DNA of 64,000 nucleotides from Tethya wilhelma (taxonomy: Eukaryota; Porifera; Demospongiae; Tethyida; Tethyidae): positions 84,855-148,854 of the forward strand of contig CAXIPT010000041.1 of the NCBI GenBank assembly GCA_964030475.1. Reading direction: 5' to 3'. A program made the translations under genes and the position numbers. Positions within the stretch are counted from its first letter, which is position 1. Every line of letters starts with the position of its first letter. Shown here piece after piece: positions 35,114 through 46,038 of the stretch. Below the pieces are notes generated by a model. It had not been told where the DNA came from. It was given only the letters and a program-made list of their open reading frames with translations, and made no database searches.

Positions 35114-36196
35114 GATATTGAGTTATGACCGTGACACACTCTTTTACACTGTGTATGCATATAAGCGTACTAGCTAGTTGAGTGCGCCAAGACTTATGCA
35201 CCATCGGTGCCTTCATTTATGTCTGTATATTGTTTGAAACTAGATTCCAGTGTCTTCTGTTGACTTCTGGCAGCGAGAATACAACCAAGATGAGTTGAAA
35301 CTTGAACATGATACTGGCTTGTATCCTCCAAGAGTTAAAGTTAGTTTCAGACCTCTTGAAAACACTCAAGAGTTTTGTACAGTGCCAGTTACAGTCACTG
35401 GGAGTGATTGCAACCTGAACTCAGAAATTGGCCTTCCACTTGGTAAGTGATCCATGGAGGAACATATAGGTGATGTTAATTATAGACTATACAATTAATG
35501 CAATGAAAAATCATGTAGCTAATTTCATTAATTATTTACATTGTTGTAGTTTCACACTTCCCTCCCACTTCATCACCTAATGATGATAGTGAAAGCAAAG
35601 GTGTACAATCAAATGGTATAGCAATAATATTTATTATCATACCCTATAATACCTGTATTATTTGTTTATAATGCTTGATAAGTGATCCATGGAGGAACAT
35701 ATAGGTGATGTTAATTATAGCAATACAATTAATGCAATGAAAAATCATGTAGCTAATTTCATTAATTATTTACATTGTTGTAGTTTCACACTTCCCTCCC
35801 ACTTCATCACCTAATGATGATAGTGAAAGCAAAGGTATACAATCAAATGGTATAGCAATAATATTATCATACCCTATATTACCTGTATTATTTGTTTATA
35901 ATGCTTAACTTATAGTTCTAACAGAGCAAGAACACTTAAAAATTTGTGGCTACATAAAGGTTATGAACAATTCTGACATTATTCGTCTTGGCCAGGCTCT
36001 TGGCTTGCTCCGATCAAACCTCCAACGAAAGGTGACCCTTCCCGATGACATGATAGATGATTGGCTTGTAAAAGCTGATAATGTCATGGTAACAAGTGGG
36101 CCTCCTACATGGAACAGTCTGTGCAAGGCTTTGAGGCTGATAGAACAACCTGGGATTGCATCTGACATTGAATCAAACGGCAAGTTCCACTCATAG
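34370..36196 (+). CDS. class B receptor, 3' part: ZU5-region end, UPA-position region, death-like domain
   Basis: Exons are 34370-34454 (end of the ZU5-region exon), 35244-35442, 35550-35600, 35784-35834 and 35916-36196, all in phase. The second to last of these is a duplicate of its neighbour. The 199-bp exon encodes DFWQREYNQDELKLEHD and FRPLENTQEFC. The last encodes a death-like domain: LGQALGLLRSNL, LPDDMIDDWL, GPPTWNSLCKAL, IASDIE. The layout matches the intact class B gene (46039-49415). Because the first 744 bp are identical to 43175-43918, these are probably the missing 3' exons of the gene at 39403-43259. Death-like domains mediate homotypic signalling assemblies; the partner is unknown. 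Confidence 0.75.
35443..35910. repeat. tandem duplication of about 240 bp that copies a 51-bp exon
   Basis: GTGATCCATGGAGGAACATA through AATCAAATGGTATAGCAATA occurs at about 35447-35660 and again at about 35683-35905 with few differences. Each unit carries one 51-bp exon with intact splice sites and symmetric 1-1 phase. Confidence 0.8.
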
Positions 36197-37764
36197 AATA
36201 TTGTAATTATTTTTAAAAAACTGATTTAGAGTTTACTATTGTTACAGTCACAATTGAGCTGTAGACCAAATAGTTCCCATGATTACTATACTTTGATATA
36301 GAATAATTATTATTAATATCATTCATGTATGCATACAGTGGTTGCCAAAGAATCTTGAACATGGCCTGAGACCTTATATTGTTGCAGTATATATATGGTT
36401 AGATTAGAATGTCGTTTCAAAGATAATATAATAATTATAATATTATTGCTTATGCATGTATAGTCATTGTTTGTTTTTGTTTAATTAAGTTGAACATAAT
36501 TAACCACAATTAATTTCTCCTACACATATGCACAACTTTTTCCATATAATTTTAAGCTAGTTTAGCTGTGCATGGCTTTGATTTCAAACACTCGCAGTGA
36601 GATTTCTTCAACTCTTGATGATTGATGAACTTCTTGACAAATTAAGAAGAAACTTAATTATATACCCTTACACTCTCCGTCACCCTACACTCCTCACCTA
36701 TCACACCCTCCACACCCTCACTCCTCACACACACCTCAATACACCTCTCCCAAGCTGTGTATATACAATGTCATGTAGAACTAGAAACAGACTTCTTCGA
36801 TCTTTTGATTCTAATTTCCAGGGTCACATTCTCACTCTCGTCTTCATCAACATTGTAAGGATGGAGCCTAAGAATCAGTTTTGGGAGTGGGCCAGTAGCA
36901 GCATGATCAGACTGTTCATGATCAAGTTCAATTAATTTTTATCATTGCAGAAGATGTACATGCAGTGCCTTGTCCTGCCTGTATATCATATTTAATAAAC
37001 TCATGTACTCAGTTTGTACTTGCAGCTAAATAGCCTCGTTCCCATGAAGGCTCTCTCCCAGTGAATATTTATGCACGCGTGCGCAACTTCAAGGATGATG
37101 TTTATGATTTGGAACTAAACATAAAATTAACAGTTCAGAATCTCCTTCAATCCCTGGCTCCTTCAAGTACCTTTGTACTAGCTAATTAAGCAAAAAATTA
37201 TTCTGATTTAAAATAATTCTTTAAGAATAGCATTGTAGTGCAAAAAAAATTTTTTTTGCAATGAAGTCTACATGCAGTTTCAGCAAAACATATGATTATG
37301 TGATCAAAGTGGGTGGGGCCGGGGCTGACATTGGAAAATCATTGATTTTAAAATGCGGATGGCTAATTAACAAGTCACACCCCCAAAATTTATTTTTGAA
37401 TTGAGTAAGAATAATGCTATTTAGTGGTTCCTGGGAAATTGTGCACAGAGTTTCATGTAAAGAGTTATTTACTTTTTGCATGTATAAGTAGGTGTGCTTT
37501 TATTAGAAAACAGCTGTTTTAATGCATATTTCCAGTATGTAGTGATATTGCAGAATTTCTCGGCATATTTTAGAAACTTCTCAGAAGTAATATCATGATT
37601 TCGACCAAAAATTTTTGGGCATCTTAATCACGTGATCCTGTAATAATGAACCATTATTCCAAGTTTGAGCTCAGGAAACTACACTGTGACCATTACAAAG
37701 TTATGATCTCATTATGCAATGTTAAGGCATATAATATTATATAGTGCACATGCCTTAACTACCC
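36197..37764. other. gene-poor stretch with one ZU5-region relic
   Basis: At about 37085-37160 the plus strand has a decayed copy of the second ZU5-region exon (KLTVQNLL core). A TAGCCTCGTTCCC mini-element fragment is at about 37030. The remainder holds no supported exon. Confidence 0.4.
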
Positions 37765-38330
37765 TGAGAAAGTAATACTGTCGAGAAAGCTAAAGATACA
37801 GTGTAGTAGATACATTAGTCACAATCATCAGAGCTCGACATGATCTTTGCCAAATTATGTGACTTCACCAGCTCTCAAATCACAAGAGGTGGATTCCGCT
37901 GTTTCGGACTCTCCAAACTCGGTCACCTATCGTGCCGAAATCAGGCGTAGGCAATCCTCTAACAGTTAAGTACGGATCAACTACCGTAGCGCACATTGAA
38001 ACGTGGCGGCTAAATAGGCCCGGCGCCAATTCTGTTCACATTCAATCGGTCATCATCTTAAGCGCCGACAGTTCAGTCTTGTAGCGTTCGAATTTCGAAC
38101 CTTAGTGAAGCAGAGTGCCAAGGAGATCAAACTCAGTTTGTGTGGATCAGCCGGTATACCAGTGGCGGCCATTGCTGGTGGTGTGGCAGCCCGGAGGTGT
38201 GGTGGTGATAGTGGTGTTGGTGATTGCTGTTGTTATACTGGTCTGTTTGAGAAGAAGACGAGCAAAATACCACTTGGCTTTTCCACGAGGGTGAGTGTCT
38301 TTAGAGAGAAATATGTTGTTATAACATCAT

Positions 38331-38367
<37 letters not shown>

Positions 38368-38382
38368 CAGTTTATCAAATTN

Positions 38383-38415
<33 letters not shown>

Positions 38416-39036
38416 ATTGAAGAATTCATCAATATTCATGCTATTTGTGTTTTCATGTCTTTTTTTTCTTGCAGGAGTGATGATTTTACCAATCACGACG
38501 CCATGCTCAATGCCGTCTCCTTCACCAACCCATCCCACCATCTCTATGACGATGTACCAAGATCAGGAGGGGCAGCTCGTCACCAAAAACGACGAAAATC
38601 AATGGACAGAAAACTAAGCATTTCCAGTCTCAAACGAGAAGTGATCAATGTAGAAGCTTCAAACGTCATCATGACGAACCCAAGCACGGGAGTCTACGAA
38701 CAGGTCGATCTTGGACAAGTAGGTTTTGCCGAAACATCAACTTTCTCCGAGAGAAAAGCAAAAACGGATCCTCTACCGAAACTACCCGGGGAACAGACGC
38801 CTCAAGCTCAGCGCCGACCTTCGGATTATCTCGTACCCAATGTCAAAAGTAGCAGTCAAACAATACCAAATCCCACGTACGGAGTAGCACCCCCCGGAGC
38901 TGGTCCCATTCTCGATATGCCAGAGGATCCAGTGAGCCATCCGATACTGCTAGGAGGGGGAAGTGAGGGAGGTGGCCCAGGTAGGAATGATATGAAGAGT
39001 AGTACTGGAGATTACGCTGTCATTGATATTAATTGA
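37765..39036 (+). pseudogene. class A receptor 3' end: decayed SEA-like/TM exon plus intact cytoplasmic-tail exon
   Basis: The region 37765-38290 aligns with exon 19043-19509 of the first receptor but has many 1-4 base insertions (for example GGCAGCCCGGAGG for GGCAGGAGG) that break the frame. The tail exon 38475-39036 is intact and almost identical to 19672-20221. It keeps YDDV, YEQV, DYLVP, NPTY and DYAVI. The gap at 38382 lies in the intron between them, within the same (GT)n(GA)n repeat as in receptor 1. The clustered small insertions could be poor base quality at a contig end rather than true decay. No leader or Ig-like exons precede it here. Confidence 0.65.
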
Positions 39037-39402
39037 TCACTTATTATAGTGTGTACAGTCCCTAAAAGTTGTGATACATCAATTATTAATACCAAAAGTC
39101 TGTAATTTTTAATGTGCAATTTTTTAGAATGAAATAGTAAAAATTTGTCATACACTTTTTAAATCATGAGTCTTTGCAATTGTTTATACATTCATTGGAT
39201 GTTCCTAATTGTCAGCTGGTGAATAAGATTATAAAAAACACATCATCATAAAAACAGTAGAGTCATCCAATGAATCTCGCTTTAATAGCTGCAGGTGCCA
39301 ATGATGGGTGGGATACTGTCAATGAATGCATATATATCTAGAATCTGATGTTTTCTCTATCATGCAAAGCAAGATTGTAGCTGTTTAGCAAAATTAATAA
39401 AG

Positions 39403-42400
39403 ATGATTCAGAAGTCAATACTTGGTGTCTGTCACATTGGTGTGCCACTAATGTCATTGTTTGTCATCTTAAGTCACTGCATAATGGGACAACGTATACG
39501 TAAGCTGCATGAGAAATGCTATATATAATTAATCTAAAGTATCACGCATATGCTATATACTATGTGTGAGCTTGAACCCGCAGTTTGCATGTGCAATGTT
39601 CCACTTAAAGTGGCCATAGAATAAAATTAACACCCCTTTTTCATACAGCTGTCACTCTCAATCTTAGAGGTACATTCCTGGCCAACAATAGTGAGGTTGT
39701 GATCACTGATATCACAACTGGTGATGAAGGTGGTGAACTGGTCTGTGCCACTACCTTTAGACCATGTTGTGCATCTCCTCCCAATCGCTACGGGCAGTGG
39801 TATTATCCTAATGGAACAGTTGTACCTAATAATGTAACTGGCTATGGTTTTTGGCGTGGACGAAGTGATGATGGTGAAGTTCATTTGAGTCGTAGGAACA
39901 ATGTCTTGTCTCCACTGGGTACCTTCACCTGTGAGATACCACTGAGCAGTCCCAGTGATCTAGTGACACTGATTGTTACAGGTAATATTTTTGACATTAT
40001 TAGATGTATTGATAATAAAAATAATCAAAAATATTTTCCCCTTTCTGCTAATTGCAGTTGTTAAGGATTTAGATGAGAAACCAGCAGTTCCTACTAGTCA
40101 AACGACAACTAAGGATGAAATTTCAATGACTCAAGGTGAACCTGCATTTCCAATTACAGCAAATATTGGTGTTACTATCGGAGCTGTCCTCATACTACTC
40201 ATTGTGATGTGCTTGTTAATAGCAGCAGGGCTATACTATTATAGAAGAATAAAAAACTTGCCATTGAATCTTGATGATAGGTATGTAAATAGCTATTTAA
40301 CAGTATATACGTATAGAGGGATTCTACAAAACTATTAGCAAATTAGCACTCCAGACTTTGACCACGCCTCTTGTGGGCAAATGATTGTGTTGCCCATAGA
40401 TATTATCATAATGTAGGTAGGCCTGAGTATATTATGCTCAAATAGTTCTCCTATATTATGCTCTAAATTTTACCCTATTATGCTCACAATAAATTTTGGA
40501 AACAACTTTAGATAAAATTTTAATAAGCCACAAATGGAGCCATGTAAGCTAGGCACCTCCTATATAGCCAATAATGAAGCCGTATTGTGCACGTTATTAC
40601 TGCGCGCAGACCACTAGCGTGAGTCTCCACGCTCTTCAAATTCAGCCAATGCTCATGAAAAGCTCTAGTATTACTCTTCACAATTTTTTGGCTTACCTAG
40701 TTCCTGGCTGCACCCGTTTTCGACGCTAAATCTGAGCGTTCTCGATCGCGAACACGTCAAATGTAAGCCACACCCCCTAGATCGAGGACAATATTAAGGT
40801 TAAAAGGGTGGTCGGACATGCCCACGCACCGCGTTGCTAGGGAAATTTTCAACTTGCAAAAGACACAAAATATCAACTTTTCTGTCCAGATTTTTACACA
40901 AACAGGTAGCGCTAATGGATATCTAGCTATACTATACTGAGCACGATAGACAAAAATTTTCCTGAATAGCAGCTTTTTCACCGACTTCCAGTTTTCTGCC
41001 TATCGCATCTATTTCAACACAAACTAGAATGATCGAAGAACCAAAAAGGAGGTATACCTACTTATTTTTAGCTGCTAAACACTTCTACGTATCGTTATCT
41101 GTAATGTTACAGTACAATTATAGAAATTAATACAATGTCATGTATATTGCCGATGATGTTTATAAAGTTTGTCTTCTAATGCGGATTCTTGTTTTAACCC
41201 CAAGCAGTCCTCTGAGGAGTATAATAGCTGAGTTGTATTCAAATAATTGCATGGTTTAATGTAGGAATGTAGTGTATCATAATAATATATAATGTAATAT
41301 AATGTAGGAAAGGCAAAATTCACCAATGTTTCCCATGAAAGCTGCCTATTTTTCTTGTTTTCTTTTATCAGCCTATTTTCCCCAAAATTATGCTAGCATA
41401 ATGTGCCAGGGCCTAGTAAGGACATCTATAAAAAAAAGTGAATGAACAAGTAGTAAAATTTTGTAAAAATTAGAAGTGTAGGCCGTGCAGTAAAAAGCAA
41501 TGAAACAAGGCAAGTCTCTGAATTTCGGCACATGACTACTTCATTTTTTGTGCCCTACTCTTTGTATATCTACATTCTAAATGCTTGTTACTTCATCCAA
41601 ATTAGTCAAGTGATTGCTTACATTGACTTATAATATGAGCCAAACGACCAACATTTATAATGAAGGATCTCAAACTTGCAATAAACATAATTGCGCATGC
41701 CAAAAAGGTCTACTACCATAATAATTATTATTATGATAAATCAGTCAAGCCAATAATAATAACAAGTAGTAAAAGTTTTGTAAAAATGAGAAGTGTAGGA
41801 TTGGGCAGCACGGTAAAAAGCAATGAAACAAGGCAAGTCTCTGAATTTCGGCACCCGACTATATACTTCATTTTCATGAGTACCAACTCTTGGTTGGCAG
41901 TCCAACTTAAGTTACTTGTCTCGGTTATAGTTTACTCCACTACTTAGCCAACTGATTAGTAGGAATTTGAACCAACACAATAATAAGCAATGAGGTGTAC
42001 CGCCTTGTTGACTTGTTCCAATAATTTTACTGCACTGCCCAATTAAAGTTTGATATTATTTCAATCGCATACTGGGTTGGTGAACAAGAATATAATTTAA
42101 TAATGACTAATACCCAACCAGAAACTCACTTACGAAGGTTTATACTATTAATTTTTTACTATAATTATTATTATCCATGGTAAAGTATACTTTAATAGCT
42201 CAGCCACATAATAATAGACTGTTTAACATGGCTATGTGCATGAATAATAATAATTATGTTATTAGTGTGTTATTCAAAAATGTAATTGCAGAAATGGTAC
42301 TAACTATACCTATCATGCACGAAGAAATTCACCAGCAATAATAAAAGGAGGGGAAAATGGTATTTTTATTGCACGTACATAACTAGCTATAATAATTATA

Positions 42401-43259
42401 ACGAAATTGTGTAATAATTTTACTCTTTTGTTAGTGTACCTCAGTATACTTATATTATACCAACAGAGAACAATTGCATGTCTCTTGTTACTTCCAATGT
42501 GCAGAAAACTTCATTGATCCTGTCACACCCCTAGTGTGTGACTACAGAGGCATTGAACACACTCTAAAGCATCATGATATCACCTTAACAATCCCTGAGG
42601 GTGCTATTCCTGAAGGAAAAGTGATACACTTTAAACTGGGTGTGGCATTGTATGGTCCCTTCAGTTTCCCTGGTAACACACGTCCAATCTCCCCCATCTT
42701 ATGGCTGTGTCCTCAAGTCGAGATTGAATTTAATGAACCCATCATGGTTACTCTTCCTCACTGCCTGACAGACTTGAATGTACAAGAGTTAGAACAGTTA
42801 GGAGTTACATTCGTCAAGGCTAACCACAATTTTGGAGCAAAAGAGGAAGAAAACATGAAGTTCAACTTTAAACCATACTCAACTAAGTCAGGACAGACTG
42901 AGTATGGCTACAGGAAGAGCCAAGGATTTGCAACCTTGAAGACCAATCATTGCTGCTACATTTGTATGACAGCCAATCAGTCCCCCCTTCTAGCTAGAAG
43001 CATGGGTTTCTGCCTCACTCGTATTGACTATGTTTCTGAGTCATCACTTCATGTGGTCAACTTTTGCATCACATTCTTCTTGAAATCTTGTATAAATGCA
43101 CTCAAGTCCCAGTTTGATGGTTATAAACTCAAGAACATTGAATACAGACGTTTCAAATTCACTGATCAGCTCTCTGAGGATTCAGAATCGAACTTAAAAC
43201 TAACAGTTCAAACTCTCCTGGAAAAGTACCACTGTGAAGTTAAACCACAGCATGGAATG
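39403..43259 (+). CDS. class B receptor, 5' part: leader, one Ig-like domain, TM, ZU5 (frame problem)
   Basis: Exons are 39403-39493 (leader MIQKSILGVCH), 39649-39981 (Ig-like), 40058-40280 (short Thr-rich stretch, TM, YYYRR), 42292-42359 and 42435-43259 (ZU5 and following region). ZU5 shows LTIPEGAIPEGK, LYGPFSFPGNTRPISP and ILWLCPQ. With the family's usual splice site at 42435 the frame is broken by a net 10-nt indel. Skipping exon 42292-42359 and using the acceptor AACAG at 42466 restores it exactly. The intron present in the other class B genes after the TCIK position is absent here. The 3' exons are not downstream; they lie on the contig 34370-38381, whose start duplicates this gene's end. 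Confidence 0.72.
40427..41414. mobile_element. degenerate relative of the TAGGCC hAT-type MITE
   Basis: It starts TAGGCCTGAGTATATTATGCTC and ends CTAGCATAATGTGCCAGGGCCTA, with internal ATTATGCTC subrepeats as in the 22530 and 26608 copies. No clear 8-bp target duplication was found. It lies within the long intron of the partial class B gene. The middle may carry unrelated nested sequence. Confidence 0.45.
41430..42040. mobile_element. long-TIR MITE family B (TTCGGCACATGACTACTTC), rearranged copies
   Basis: Two tandem partial copies in the same orientation (AATTTCGGCACATGACTACT near 41520 and CTGAATTTCGGCACCCGACT near 41840) sit in a receptor intron, with AGTGTAGG and GGGCAGC-type arms. Confidence 0.5.
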
Positions 43260-46038
43260 GTATAGCTAAGCTTATATTATCAACTGTCCTTTTTTTATCT
43301 GTTTTTAAGCCTCGGCGCGTGCGTAGCACGTGCAGAGGGTTACGGTAGTCGTTTTGTCTGTCTGTCCCATCGAAATCTCAAGAAAGACAGCTCTAGCAAC
43401 AAAATTGATGGCACTTACGTTCATAACTCTGAATGATCTTGTAAAAATATATTTTTTGCTGTTCAAAACACTGTAGTTCTTGAGATTTGAGACTTTTGTG
43501 CTTGTTTGAGCGCTTAGCTTCGAGGCCACGCCTACTAATTTGGTGTGCGTTATCTAGAATTTGTCCTGAATATAAAAAAATACTCAGACAGAAGCAATGC
43601 CTGTAATACTGACTGAGCTGTGTCTAAGAGCCGCCTAGCTAACCACTGATGAATGATCTAGCTGGTACCAGTAAAGTCTTTGCATGCCCTATATGCTTAC
43701 ATAGAAAGCAGAACAACTCCTGTCTGTCTTGCGGCAACAACACAAAGTTACCAACCGCCATGCAGTTTGACTGTGGTAGCAGTTGAGTATTACAACGCAT
43801 GTATAATTGTAGCAGAGCTCATCTGAGTCTGGTTCATAGTCTGTGACATGTGCTGCTTCACCACAGCCGTGTTAGCTATGCCGGCCACTCATCACAAGAC
43901 ACATGTACCGTCGGCAGTNGTAGAATGTACTAACAGGATATTGCCTGACCATTTCTGTATGCATGTGTAACGTACATTATACAAGTCTGTCAATAGTTAT
44001 CTTTATGTCAATTCATTACTAGTGCTAGCTTACCTTTTCTGAACTTGCATGGACATAGTCTAGTCCTAGACCCCACCTAGGACTAGACTAGCATGGACAC
44101 AAGTCGATAATTTGCTGTCAATAAGCTTCAGAATGCCTAAAAACATGAATGGCAATACATGTATGGCATCAGTCAAGTGGTTGTTATCTATCAATTCAAA
44201 GCTATAGCTTACCTCCAACTTGCATAGGCTTCAGGATAGAATGCAATGCCTATAGTAAAAAAAAATCATGTGTGCTGTTGTGGTGCATACTAGCATTGAG
44301 TTTAGCTTACCTCCCACTTACAACACAGGTTAGCTTCTGAATGCGTAATAATGGAGATGGTTAAGTTGTTTGAGCCAAAAAACTTTCATACCTTGGAGGT
44401 TTTCTTGCTCTGTGTTCCCAAGCAAAAATTTCTCTGAGCGCTGACCCTTGAGGTTGCTACATAATTACGTCATACATTATCGCTCGCGATTGCGCATGCG
44501 CAGCAAGCGCAAGCAGAAAATAGTTTCTTGTGGAGTGCACTCGGCACAACTTGAGGCTTAATCGCTTCCATAATGACGATTTCAAGTCCGGAGAAATGGC
44601 TTGCCTACACACCTGTTTGATCAGGCAAACATCCATAATTTATTCATGTGGCTGGGAGATCAACTGCTGTAGCCTAGGCTAATGATTTCAGAGGCTCTCT
44701 CGACTGGGCTGTCTTCACACCACAGAGGAATTCAAGTCCAAATAGCGTTAGCCACATTCCCAGGCCTCTTTTTGGGTCTGGGAAAGAGGCTAGTAAAATA
44801 CCGTATGAACAAGAGTCATGAAAACATGATCTGTACAGTATGGATTTTTCAGCATTGAAAAGATACTGTAAAAATTCGTTGTCATTTCGAGCTCTAAAAT
44901 CCATTATCGTTTTACCAACGGTAGGTTACGGGATAGATACAGCCTTGAGATTCCTGTACTGGATCAGTACTGTTCGCTTCGTGATCGAGCCAATCATGTT
45001 TATTCGGTAAAGTATCGTTATCGAAATTTCTTCGTGCTTGTTACGTCATTGTAAATCAATATCAAACTGTCCCCGAAAGGCATTCGGGGTCGAATCAGTA
45101 CTCGAAATTTTTGGCTGTGTAGAGTTCAAAGGTCATTATCCACGTGGCATTATTATGCGCATGCGCATTAGCCTCCTCTATTGCTGCTACTCAACTGAGC
45201 TTTTTGTAAAGACTAACCAGTCTCTAATATTTTCCACACTGTAGTGTTGAAAAAAGTGAATGAACAAGTAGTAAAAATTTTAAAAAAATAAGTAGTGTAG
45301 GAATGGGCAGTGCGGTAAAAAGTATTGGAACAAGGCATGTCTCAATTTCGGCACATGACTACTTCATTTTTTATACCCAACTCTTGGCTAACAGTCCAGT
45401 TTAAGTTACCTGTCTGTTATAGTTTGCTCCACTGCTTAGCCTACTGATTAGTAGTAATTTGAACCAATACAATAATAAGCTACTGCACTATTGTACAGAT
45501 CATTGCATTTACGACACTTATAGCAGGATCCTATAAGGAAGGATCAACTGCATGACAAGAATAAAAATGAAGTAGTCATGTGCCGAAATTGAGACATGCC
45601 TTGTTCCAATACTTTTTACCGCACTGCCCATTCCTACACTACTTATTTTTTTAAAATTTTTACTACTTGTATAATTTATGTGTGTGTGTGTTTGTTATTA
45701 TCAAAAGTCTGTAATTTTTAACATTATAGAATTGAGAATAATCAATAATTTTTTCTCATTATTAATTTATATGGATGTACATGATGTCATACATTTTTAA
45801 ATCATGCACTAGTAGGTCTTTGTGATATAATTGTTTAATAATCATTGAATGCTTGTCCTTGTTTGTGAATAAGATTATTAAAAACAAACCATGACAAAAC
45901 AATTGCAGAGTTATGCAATGAATTTCACCTTAATAGCTGCAGGTGGGATGGTATGAGCAGTAATTCGATACATGTACCTAATCTGATGCTTTCTCCATCC
46001 AAGCAAGATTGTATAGTGCTGTATAGCAATTAATAAAG
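43260..46038. other. gene-free region with gap and MITEs, upstream of receptor 46039
   Basis: 43260-43918 is the duplicated contig end. After the gap at 43919 there is no ZU5/death exon. 44040-44100 holds a short CCTAG hairpin and 44487-44498 a TGCGCATGCGCA palindrome. 45265-45668 is a MITE. 45830-46038 is the conserved block found upstream of leader exons. Confidence 0.45.
45265..45668. mobile_element. long-TIR MITE family B, complete copy
   Basis: Arms of about 110 bp are perfect or near-perfect inverted repeats, running from ACAAGTAGTAAAAATTTT through GTGTAGGAATGGGCAGTGCG to CGGCACATGACTACTTC and back, around a unique centre of about 190 bp. No coding capacity is seen. Related copies lie at 41430, 55115, 57315, 58990, 61434 and 63220. 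Confidence 0.75.

Noticed and set aside
36597..36935. Possible 112-codon protein gene
   Set aside because: The frame begins in repeat-like sequence, has low-complexity Thr/His/Pro stretches from a CA-rich tract, and no domain or splice context.
44487..44498. NRF1-type palindrome as promoter of a gene near 44.5 kb
   Set aside because: No coding exon follows on either strand. Similar GCGCATGCGC palindromes at about 45157 and 61327 occur in repeated sequence.
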